Source: DATKMP01 sp035541775
GTDB lineage: Bacteria; Bacteroidota; Ignavibacteria; UBA10030
Assembly (NCBI GenBank): GCA_035541775.1
Contig: DATKMP010000030.1
Coordinates: 1 to 5,405 of the forward strand
DNA length: 5,405 nt
Direction of reading: 5' to 3'
Position numbers and translations under genes: made by a program. The notes below the pieces were generated by a model that worked only from the letters and a program-made list of their open reading frames with translations, searched no databases and had not been told where the DNA came from. Below, in pieces: positions 1 through 5,405 of the stretch; within the stretch, counting starts at the first letter, position 1; every line of letters starts with the position of its first letter.

Positions 1-2
1 GT

Positions 3-32
3 TCAAAATCGAAGCCCTGCCAAACAGGGCTT
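3..32 (-). terminator. Hairpin after the permease, probable terminator
   Basis: A perfect 8-bp inverted repeat, AAGCCCTG (12-19) and CAGGGCTT (25-32), encloses a 5-base loop. It lies about 37 bases past the permease stop. On the minus strand the stem is followed by CGATTTTG, a short and imperfect T-run, so termination may be moderate. On the plus strand the tail is TTGAAAAAT. It could also serve a plus-strand gene ending left of the window. Confidence 0.55.
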
Positions 33-68
33 TGAAAAATGATTTCGAATCTTCATAATAGATTATTT

Positions 69-2009
69 TTAATTCCACACGCGCACAGGCAACACAACCA
101 TCGAAATGCCTTCCCATTGTAATCGTTGCTGAATAGCTTGCGCCGTTTCATTATGTAATATTTTTTGATACCATTTTTCTTTTTGGAAAACTAATTTTCC
201 CGCAAAGAACACGGTATTGGGAAAATCTTTTGCCGCAGCAAGGCATAATCTTTCCGCTTCTTCCACGGCTTCCGTGCCGGTCGATGTACGGAACTCGGCA
301 GGCAATCCGAGATGGCGTGAAAGCGATACATATTGCTCCAGTGCGCTGCGCGTCTCGCGTTCTAAGTTTTCAACTTCCGCGTTTCCCTTGAAACTTCCAG
401 AATCCACAACAGCAACTGAGACAAAAACAGCTTGCTTAAAATATCCTGGAAATTGTTTCATAATGTTTAGAAAAGAATGAATTCCCAATCCATCATAAGA
501 ACCGACCAACAGCACAGCGGTGGGATAACGCGGATTCAACGGCGATGCAACTCCCATGGGTTCTGGCTCCGACGGAATATCTTTTAAAATATCCGAGAGC
601 GCCCGCATTTTTTTTGCAACCACTCGATAATGATAACGGATCAACGTACACAAAAGGATGAGTGTGCTGGTGATAACGACCGTCATCCATGCGCCTTCGG
701 CAAATTTTTCAACGATGACAACCGTAAGAATGGTAAGGCAAAGCACGAGACCGATGCAATGAATCGGCAGAGATTTTTTCCATTCGGGATGCGAGCGGCG
801 TTCAGTGATCCAAAATCGGACCATACCGATTTCGGTCAACGAGAATGTAATGAAGACGTTGATGGAGTACATCGTCACTAATGCATCGATATTGCCGCCG
901 GTATAAAATAACGTGGCAATCGATGCGCCGCCGATTAACATGATGCCGTAATGCATGGTCAGGCGATCGGACAGCGAACTGAATCTGTGCGGCAGCCAAC
1001 GGTCGTTCGCCATGTTCGCCATCACGCGCGGTCCGTCGATGAATCCGGTTTGCGCGGCAACGAACAACAGCGCCGCTTCTGCAATCAGCGTCAGAATCAC
1101 GAACCACGATCCTAATCCGACGCTTTCAATCATCACAGCGTTTAACGTTTTTCCTTCTTGCTGATTGACACCCATCAACAAATACAATAATAAGATTGCG
1201 CCAGCCGTCACAGCGAGCGAAACAGCCATATACACCATAGTCCGTTTTGCTGTCGGAATGCGCGGCTCGCGCATGATCTGAATACCGTTGGAGACGGCTT
1301 CAATGCCGGTGTACGTTCCTGCGCCGCGTGAATAGGCGCGCGCAAGAATGATGAACATCCCCATCAAACCTAGGGTGCTAAATCCTGTCGAAAGATTATG
1401 ATGCACTTGCGAAGTCACGGTGGGAATCTGATGAAAATATTTTATGCCGCCGCCGAGGATGACGATAAAGTGCGTCAAAAGGAACAAAAGAAAAATCGGT
1501 GTCAGGATCGTGATGGATTCTTTGACGCCGCGAAGATTCATAACGATCAGCGCAAGAATAACGATCATATCGACGGGAACCATAAGATAGCGATATTCAA
1601 GAGGAAGAAAACTAAAAATTTGTGCCGTGCCGGAGGCGATCGATACAGTGATGGTTAAAATATAATCCACCAACAACGCGCTGCCGGAAACAACGCCAAA
1701 CGGAGCGCCCAATAATTTTGTGGCAACAACATACCCGCCGCCGCCGGAAGGGAAGTGTTCGATGATGCGGCTGTATGCATACGAAATAATAAAAACCGTA
1801 AAGGCCGTGGCAAGCGCAAGAATGACGGCAAGTTCGGTGTGCCCGCTCAATGCACGAAATGCTTCATCAGGGCCATAAGCCGACGAACTCAATCCGTCTG
1901 CGCCGAGTCCTACCCATGCCATAAATGCAATCAATGAAATTTTATGAAACAGATTTGGATCGTGCAAATCCCGCGGCTTGCCGATTAATAGTTCTTTAAG
2001 ACTTTTCAC
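69..2009 (-). CDS. KimA-like APC-superfamily permease, probable potassium importer
   Basis: A 646-residue inner-membrane transporter. About 12 hydrophobic helices span residues 20-460, followed by a soluble C-terminal domain (about 490-646). The start LKELLIGKP and the late motif WYQKILHNET (613-622), ending in a hydrophobic strand VVLPVRV, resemble B. subtilis KimA (about 607 aa), a proton-coupled K+ importer. Residues recalled from memory as K+ ligands in KimA have counterparts at the right spacing: D38 and Y45 (helix 1, LSSSAYG), D115, Y116, T119 and S123 (VDYILTITVS), T234 and E237 (TGIEAVSN) and Y381. The glycine-rich PSGGGGY loop (87-93) is also typical. GTG at 2009 is preferred over TTG at 2015, because AAGGG lies 6 bases before GTG but touches TTG. 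Homologues are often labelled amino-acid permeases, which remains possible. It is transcribed alone; no c-di-AMP riboswitch was recognised upstream. Family is confident, substrate inferred. Confidence 0.85.
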   Translation of the reverse strand: MKSLKELLIGKPRDLHDPNLFHKISLIAFMAWVGLGADGLSSSAYGPDEAFRALSGHTELAVILALATAFTVFIISYAYSRIIEHFPSGGGGYVVATKLLGAPFGVVSGSALLVDYILTITVSIASGTAQIFSFLPLEYRYLMVPVDMIVILALIVMNLRGVKESITILTPIFLLFLLTHFIVILGGGIKYFHQIPTVTSQVHHNLSTGFSTLGLMGMFIILARAYSRGAGTYTGIEAVSNGIQIMREPRIPTAKRTMVYMAVSLAVTAGAILLLYLLMGVNQQEGKTLNAVMIESVGLGSWFVILTLIAEAALLFVAAQTGFIDGPRVMANMANDRWLPHRFSSLSDRLTMHYGIMLIGGASIATLFYTGGNIDALVTMYSINVFITFSLTEIGMVRFWITERRSHPEWKKSLPIHCIGLVLCLTILTVVIVEKFAEGAWMTVVITSTLILLCTLIRYHYRVVAKKMRALSDILKDIPSEPEPMGVASPLNPRYPTAVLLVGSYDGLGIHSFLNIMKQFPGYFKQAVFVSVAVVDSGSFKGNAEVENLERETRSALEQYVSLSRHLGLPAEFRTSTGTEAVEEAERLCLAAAKDFPNTVFFAGKLVFQKEKWYQKILHNETAQAIQQRLQWEGISMVVLPVRVWN

Positions 2010-2015
2010 AAACAA

Positions 2016-2020
2016 CCCTT
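2016..2020 (-). promoter_or_regulatory. Ribosome binding site that decides the permease start
   Basis: On the minus strand AAGGG is followed by 6 bases and then GTG (2009-2007). A TTG at 2015 is in frame but directly abuts the AAGGG, leaving no spacer, so translation most likely begins at GTG and the protein starts KSLKELL after the initiator Met. Confidence 0.6.
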
Positions 2021-2073
2021 CGCTGGTTCGACATAAGTTTTTTTATGGCCTCGATCTATATTTTTATATTCTC

Positions 2074-2101
2074 GTTATAAGAAATAAACTAAAGTGTACA
2101 A
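2074..2101 (-). promoter_or_regulatory. Candidate sigma-70-type promoter for the permease
   Basis: On the minus strand a TTGTAC box (2101-2096) is followed by a 16-base spacer and TATAAC (2079-2074), a 5-of-6 match to the -10 consensus. The -35 match is weak. Transcription would begin near 2067, giving a leader of about 58 bases. The position, downstream of the terminator at 2182-2222, makes sense, but the surrounding DNA is very AT-rich, so chance matches are common. Confidence 0.3.
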
Positions 2102-2181
2102 ATCTTTTATACGAATCCATATAAAGAAAATATAAAAATTTTATAAAGAAGTGATCGGATTGAAATAATTGAGAAATTTCA

Positions 2182-2222
2182 AGAAAAAAACGAAAAAACT
2201 TGGTTAAAATTGAAAAACCAAG
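2182..2222 (-). terminator. Strong minus-strand intrinsic terminator
   Basis: A perfect 7-bp inverted repeat, CTTGGTT (2199-2205) and AACCAAG (2216-2222), has a 10-base loop. Read on the minus strand, the hairpin is followed directly by six T, then CG, then seven T (2198-2184), the classic Rho-independent layout. The plus strand has no T-run after the hairpin, so it works in one direction only. It sits about 300 bases past the stop of the DUF4395 gene and about 170 bases before the permease start. It either ends a long 3' untranslated region of the DUF4395 transcript or ends an unrecognised small RNA. Confidence 0.75.
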
Positions 2223-2521
2223 AATAAGAAACGTTCTCTGCACGATTTCAGCATACACCATCATTCCGGCTTTTCATAGTAACAAGAAAGAATAGACATT
2301 GGCCGTCTGAGGATGAATGTAAGATTGAAGAAGAACGTAAATTACTTTGTGAAGTATTCGGAAGAAATGAATTCAGATTATTCGATCAATATTTTCATAC
2401 GGGTTTTGTTTCTTGATGGGTACACAACATGGAACGGTACGTTAACGATGTCTCCGTATAAGGAGTACCTGCAAGCAAATAAAATTTTTTATATACGATC
2501 GTTCTTACTCATGATGCAAAC
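2223..2521. other. Intergenic stretch without a convincing gene
   Basis: About 300 AT-rich bases between the DUF4395 stop and the terminator at 2182-2222. Minus-strand frames here are short: ATG-initiated peptides of about 6 to 12 codons. On the plus strand one frame lacking a usable start is open from 2228 to a TGA at 2414-2416, and its last 40 or so codons read like protein (EEERKLLCEVFGRNEFRLFD). A second plus frame continues from about 2408 with GYTTWNGTLTMSPYKEYL. These could be remnants of one frameshifted gene, but neither part was recognised. No riboswitch consensus, tRNA or repeat was seen. Confidence 0.4.
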
Positions 2522-3187
2522 TTATTTGATCTGTGTGCTTTGGCCGTACATTCCGAATAGGTCATATGGCTTTTTGCAGTATGCATCATTCAACACAAAA
2601 ACAGTCAAGAGAATATACACAAGAAATCCTAACAGGACGAGCACTTGCGCTTTCGATGTCTTTTGTATTTCTTGCCGCGATTTCACTTCGCATACTTCAC
2701 CCGGACAATACTGAACTTTGTCTTTAAAGAACAGCGGATAAAACTTGCAGCCGAGGCAAATGCCGAACGCCGATTCGAAAAATAAAAACACGAGACAGGT
2801 GAGACAGATAATTCCAGTGATGGGACTGTAAGCGTTGATGATGACAAGATGAAGGAACATGATTGCGGCAAGGCACACGCCGATGATCCATGCAAATTTC
2901 TTTTGCCGTGCGCCGACATATTCCGGTGTTTGATTCCTGACGATCAATCTGCCGAAAATGAGCGTTGGAGAAAACTTTGGATTGATAAATACGCGGATAA
3001 GAAAATCTGTGAGAAAGTATGTGATGAGATATTTGATCGGCACAAAATTTTGTTTGAAGATAACAAGGATGAACGAAAAAAACATTGCTACAAACAGCAA
3101 CCCCGCCGAGGCGCGAATCTCTCGCTCGTTCAACACAGGAATGGTATAACCTTCTACATTCTCGCCAAAGTGAACGATTTTACTCAT
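2522..3187 (-). CDS. DUF4395 family integral membrane protein
   Basis: A 221-residue membrane protein of unknown function. The family is recognised from the motif LNEREIRASAG (19-29), the run RVFINPKFSP (65-74), VGARQKKFAW (91-100) and the CLGCKFYP cysteine motif (144-151). Likely helices are 26-43, 50-67, 98-117, 122-141 and 181-199. C144 and C147 sit at the end of helix 4; a second pair, C161 and C166 (YCPGEVC), lies in the following loop, so four cysteines fall within 23 residues. Many relatives are nearer 140-170 residues; this one adds a loop and a fifth helix at the C-terminus. The start is ATG with AAAGGAG 6 bases upstream (3194-3200). It is transcribed alone, divergent from the aldo/keto reductase. 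Some DUF4395 proteins are found beside thiol-redox genes, so a redox or metal role is possible but is inference only. Confidence 0.85.
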   Translation of the reverse strand: MSKIVHFGENVEGYTIPVLNEREIRASAGLLFVAMFFSFILVIFKQNFVPIKYLITYFLTDFLIRVFINPKFSPTLIFGRLIVRNQTPEYVGARQKKFAWIIGVCLAAIMFLHLVIINAYSPITGIICLTCLVFLFFESAFGICLGCKFYPLFFKDKVQYCPGEVCEVKSRQEIQKTSKAQVLVLLGFLVYILLTVFVLNDAYCKKPYDLFGMYGQSTQIK

Positions 3188-3231
3188 AGTATGCTCCTTT
3201 TGATAATCCTACCGGATCACTCTGAAAAATA

Positions 3232-3248
3232 GTGTTGATCTGTAACAC
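3232..3248. promoter_or_regulatory. Small dyad in the divergent intergenic region
   Basis: GTGTT (3232-3236), a 7-base spacer, and AACAC (3244-3248) form a 5-bp inverted repeat between the divergent DUF4395 and aldo/keto reductase genes. The size fits an operator for a dimeric repressor, but a match this short can arise by chance and no regulator gene is in the window. A TAAAAT box at 3325-3330 could be a -10 for the plus-strand operon, though it has no good -35 partner. Confidence 0.2.
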
Positions 3249-3419
3249 GCCTATATTACGCAATGAGAATAGGGAAGTTGCGGAAAAGGCAAGGGTTCAA
3301 AATTTCCGTGTCTGCGTGATCGGGTAAAATGTATCCATTGTTCCGTCTTTTGTATAAGTCGATTTATGAGAATGCATGGTATATTAATATCGTAAAAAAG
3401 TTGAATATGATTTATTGGA

Positions 3420-3424
3420 AAGGA
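3420..3424 (+). promoter_or_regulatory. Ribosome binding site that decides the aldo/keto reductase start
   Basis: AAGGA followed by 6 bases and ATG at 3431. The reading frame is open further upstream, to an ATG at 3329, but those 34 extra codons do not resemble an aldo/keto reductase, whose N-terminus begins with the first beta strand exactly at the 3431 start (QKRKLGKSGLEVS). Confidence 0.75.
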
Positions 3425-3430
3425 AAGACA

Positions 3431-4426
3431 ATGCAAAAGCGTAAACTTGGCAAAAGCGGATTAGAGGTTTCGGCACTCGGACTTGGTTGTATGGGAATGA
3501 GTTTTTCGTACGGGCCGCCGAAAAATAAACAAGAAATGTTCACTCTGCTTCGAACAGCAGTCGAACGAGGAATAACATTGTTCGATACGGCAGAAGTTTA
3601 TGGACCATTTACAAATGAAGAACTTGTCGGTGAAGCTCTCGCTCCGCTGCGCGACCGAGTAGTGATTGCAACAAAATTCGGTTTTAAACATGATCCTAAC
3701 GGAGGAACGCGCTGGATCGGACTTGACAGCCGTCCGGAACACATTAAACAAGTTGCGGAAGCATCATTGAAACGATTGAAGACAGACGTCATCGATTTGT
3801 TTTATCAACACCGCGTCGATCCGGATGTTCCTATTGAAGATGTTGCCGGTACAGTGAAGGATCTTATCCGCGAAGGAAAAGTAAAACATTTCGGACTTTC
3901 GGAAGCAGGAGTAAAGACCATCCGCCGTGCACACGCTGTGCAGAAAGTGACAGCGCTGCAAAGCGAATATTCGTTGTGGTGGAGAGAACCGGAAGAGGAA
4001 ATCTTTCCCGTGCTGGAAGAACTCGGTATTGGATTCGTACCGTTCAGTCCGCTGGGCAGAGGATTCCTGACGGGAAAGATCGATGCGCAAACGACGTTTG
4101 ATAAAACGGATTTCCGTAACAGTTCTCCACGCTTCACGCCGGAGAACAGAACCGCAAATAAAGCAATGATCGATTTGCTCGATAAACTTGCAAAGCAAAA
4201 AAAAACAACGCCGGCGCAAATTGCGCTTGCATGGATTCTGGCACAGAAACCATGGATTGTGCCGATTCCCGGAACGACGAAACTAAGCCGCCTTGAAGAA
4301 AATATTGGAGCAGCTTCCATCCATCTTACCGAGGGCGATCTACAGGAAATTGAAACTGCCGTTTCGGCCATCGCCATTCAAGGTGCGAGATATAATGAGA
4401 GCAATCAAAAATTGATCAATCGATAA
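3431..4426 (+). CDS. Aldo/keto reductase (AKR13-like)
   Basis: A 331-residue cytosolic NAD(P)H-dependent oxidoreductase of the (beta/alpha)8 barrel type, reducing aldehydes or ketones to alcohols. The N-terminus KLGKSGLEVSALGLGCMGM (5-23) is typical of the bacterial AKR13-like group. The catalytic tetrad is intact: D52 and Y57 (FDTAEVYG), K82 (ATKFGF) and H127 (YQHRVD). Cofactor-binding elements are visible in SPLGRGFLTGK (206-216) and in IPGTTKLSRLEENIGA (279-294), where the basic residues would contact the adenosine phosphate and favour NADPH. Length is normal for the family and no damage is seen. It is the first gene of a plus-strand operon; the flavoprotein gene follows 18 bases after the stop. 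The physiological substrate is unknown; its company suggests detoxification of reactive carbonyls or quinones, which is inference. Confidence 0.93.
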   Translation: MQKRKLGKSGLEVSALGLGCMGMSFSYGPPKNKQEMFTLLRTAVERGITLFDTAEVYGPFTNEELVGEALAPLRDRVVIATKFGFKHDPNGGTRWIGLDSRPEHIKQVAEASLKRLKTDVIDLFYQHRVDPDVPIEDVAGTVKDLIREGKVKHFGLSEAGVKTIRRAHAVQKVTALQSEYSLWWREPEEEIFPVLEELGIGFVPFSPLGRGFLTGKIDAQTTFDKTDFRNSSPRFTPENRTANKAMIDLLDKLAKQKKTTPAQIALAWILAQKPWIVPIPGTTKLSRLEENIGAASIHLTEGDLQEIETAVSAIAIQGARYNESNQKLINR

Positions 4427-4444
4427 TATGATGGTGAACGTATA

Positions 4445-4981
4445 ATGAAAAAAAATATTCTCATTTTATCCTCCAGTCCGCGGAAGAACGGAAATTCCGA
4501 ATTGCTTTGCGATCAGTTTATCAATGGAGCGCAAGAAGCCGGACATCATGCTGAAAAGATTTCGCTCCGAGAAAAAAATATCCATTATTGCACCGGATGC
4601 GGAACATGTTTCAACACGAAGAAATGCTCCCAGAACGATGATATGGCGGACGTGCTGGAGAAAATGATTGCTGCCGATGTGATTGTGATGGCAACGCCTG
4701 TCTATTTTTATACGATGTGCGGTCAGATGAAAACCTTGATTGATCGAACCTGCGCCCGCTATACGGAAATCAACGATCAAGAGTTTTATTTTCTTGTTAC
4801 CGCTGCCGACGGAAACAAAAGCGCAATGGAACGCACGATCGAGGAATTTCGCGGCTTCACCTCCTGCCTCGACGGTGTGAACGAAAAGGGAATTCTCTAC
4901 GGCGTCGGCGCTTGGCACAAAGGTGACATCAAGAAAACGAGCGTGATGAAACAGGCGTATGAAATGGGAAAAGCAATATAA
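4445..4981 (+). CDS. NAD(P)H-dependent flavoprotein with Isf-type cysteine motif
   Basis: A 178-residue flavodoxin-fold protein of the FMN reductase / iron-sulfur flavoprotein group. The FMN phosphate loop is SSSPRKNGNS (9-18) after the first beta strand NILIL. The second flavin-contact motif is TPVYFYTMCGQMKTLIDR (84-101). Between them lies C49-X2-C52-X2-C55-X5-C61, matching the compact cysteine motif (CX2CX2CX4-7C) that holds a [4Fe-4S] cluster in archaeal Isf, so a cluster is plausible. Many bacterial homologues keep these cysteines and are annotated only as NAD(P)H-dependent oxidoreductases, so cluster binding is inferred. Length is typical. The ATG start is preceded by a weak GGTGA (4433-4437), 7 bases upstream; close spacing after the reductase suggests cotranscription and perhaps coupling. 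Likely role: electron transfer to, or two-electron reduction of, quinones or similar acceptors. Confidence 0.9.
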   Translation: MKKNILILSSSPRKNGNSELLCDQFINGAQEAGHHAEKISLREKNIHYCTGCGTCFNTKKCSQNDDMADVLEKMIAADVIVMATPVYFYTMCGQMKTLIDRTCARYTEINDQEFYFLVTAADGNKSAMERTIEEFRGFTSCLDGVNEKGILYGVGAWHKGDIKKTSVMKQAYEMGKAI

Positions 4982-5405
4982 TGTTATGGAAGAATGCCAA
5001 ATCTATGAGCATCAGTGAAACAGCAAATAAAAATCATGAGGAATTATTTCCTCATCACACATCCACATTAAAAGTAACAGACCCGGAATTCATAGAAGTG
5101 TTCGATAATTTTGCATTCGATGAAGTACTGCGGTATGGGAACTTGGAGAAAAAGACGCGCTTGATGGTGATCCTTGGAGCATTGATTGCAAGTCAGACAC
5201 TAAATGAATACAACGTCATGCTTGGAGCTGCATGGAACGCCGGTGTCACTCCTGTCGAACTAAAAGAAATCGTCTATCAAGCAGTTCCGTATGTCGGACT
5301 TGCGAGGGTGTTCGATTTTCTTCATGCAACAAATGATTTTTTAAAAAGCAAAGGCGTTGCATTGCCGTTGGAAAATCAATCGACGACCACACCTGAGACA
5401 CGATT
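4981..5405 (+). CDS. Carboxymuconolactone decarboxylase family protein (partial, 3' end missing)
   Basis: The first 141 codons of a gene that runs off the window, open throughout. Its ATG overlaps the flavoprotein stop as TAATG, which implies translational coupling. An in-frame ATG at 5005 also has a purine-rich stretch (GGAAGA, 4988-4993) upstream and could be the real start, so the first 8 residues are uncertain. The helical CMD domain covers about residues 37-121, with LMVILGALIASQTLNEYNVM (61-80) then GAAWNAGVTPVELKEIVYQA (82-101) and FDFLHATNDF (111-120). The AhpD-type CxxC redox pair is absent: no cysteine occurs in the visible part. The tail GVALPLENQSTTTPETR (125-141) resembles the linker in two-domain relatives of about 250 residues, so a second CMD domain probably follows outside the window. 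Function in this family is mostly unknown. Confidence 0.88.
   Translation, partial: MLWKNAKSMSISETANKNHEELFPHHTSTLKVTDPEFIEVFDNFAFDEVLRYGNLEKKTRLMVILGALIASQTLNEYNVMLGAAWNAGVTPVELKEIVYQAVPYVGLARVFDFLHATNDFLKSKGVALPLENQSTTTPETR

Noticed and set aside
802..1107. Open frames inside the permease gene in other frames, such as this minus-strand one
   Set aside because: They overlap the permease coding sequence, which has clear family motifs throughout; these frames have none and are rich in Arg and His as expected for shadow frames.
2131..2145. AT-only palindrome TATAAAA-A-TTTTATA
   Set aside because: Perfect as an inverted repeat, but composed only of A and T in a very AT-rich region, so it is expected by chance and would make a weak hairpin.
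2064..2264. Minus-strand open frame of 66 codons upstream of the permease
   Set aside because: It is made mostly of Phe, Leu, Ile and Lys codons from AT-rich DNA and runs straight through the terminator hairpin and its T-run, so it is unlikely to be translated.
2313..2714. Plus-strand open frame of 133 codons
   Set aside because: Its second half is antisense to the well-supported DUF4395 gene, there is no convincing ribosome binding site, and the peptide was not recognised. Only the part before 2521 is kept, as a possible remnant.
3381..3390. Palindrome ATATTAATAT upstream of the aldo/keto reductase
   Set aside because: Short and AT-only with no extension of the symmetry on either side; it did not fit a promoter with a suitably spaced -35 box.
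3329..3430. N-terminal extension of the aldo/keto reductase from an upstream ATG
   Set aside because: The extra 34 residues do not match the family, which begins at the 3431 Met, and that Met has a well-placed AAGGA.
3764..4377. Long open frames antisense to the aldo/keto reductase
   Set aside because: They are rich in Ser, Cys and Phe, carry no recognised motif, and lie opposite intact catalytic-residue codons of the reductase.

Overview
The window looks like ordinary chromosomal DNA from a free-living bacterium of moderate G+C content, with AT-rich intergenic stretches. Most genes have purine-rich ribosome binding sites about 6 bases before the start. The DUF4395 protein and the KimA-like permease together suggest a member of the Bacteroidota / Ignavibacteriota / Chlorobiota assemblage. 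That placement rests on general resemblance and is weak. No rRNA, tRNA, insertion sequence, phage gene or CRISPR array was seen.

Left part (1-2521), minus strand. A 12-helix APC-superfamily permease with a cytosolic C-terminal domain (69-2009) resembles the Bacillus subtilis potassium importer KimA. The residues I recall as potassium ligands in KimA are all present. A GC-rich hairpin lies just past its stop, and a candidate promoter lies about 65-90 bases before its start. Further upstream (2182-2222) is a very clear minus-strand intrinsic terminator, about 300 bases beyond the end of the next gene. It separates the permease from upstream transcription, or it ends a transcript not accounted for by any gene. 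The stretch 2223-2521 has no convincing gene, only weak hints of a decayed reading frame.

Middle (2522-3187), minus strand. A small DUF4395 membrane protein with two cysteine pairs near its C-terminal end. It is divergent from the plus-strand genes across a 243-base intergenic region.

Right part (3431-5405), plus strand. A tight three-gene redox operon: an aldo/keto reductase with an intact catalytic tetrad; 18 bases later an NAD(P)H-dependent flavoprotein with an Isf-type CX2CX2CX5C cysteine motif; and then, overlapping by one base (TAATG), a carboxymuconolactone decarboxylase-family protein that runs off the window. The three probably act together on small carbonyl, quinone or other electrophilic compounds, but the substrate cannot be read from the sequence.

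No clearly novel system was found. The points most worth a second look are the likely potassium (not amino-acid) role of the permease, the orphan terminator, and the make-up of the redox operon.
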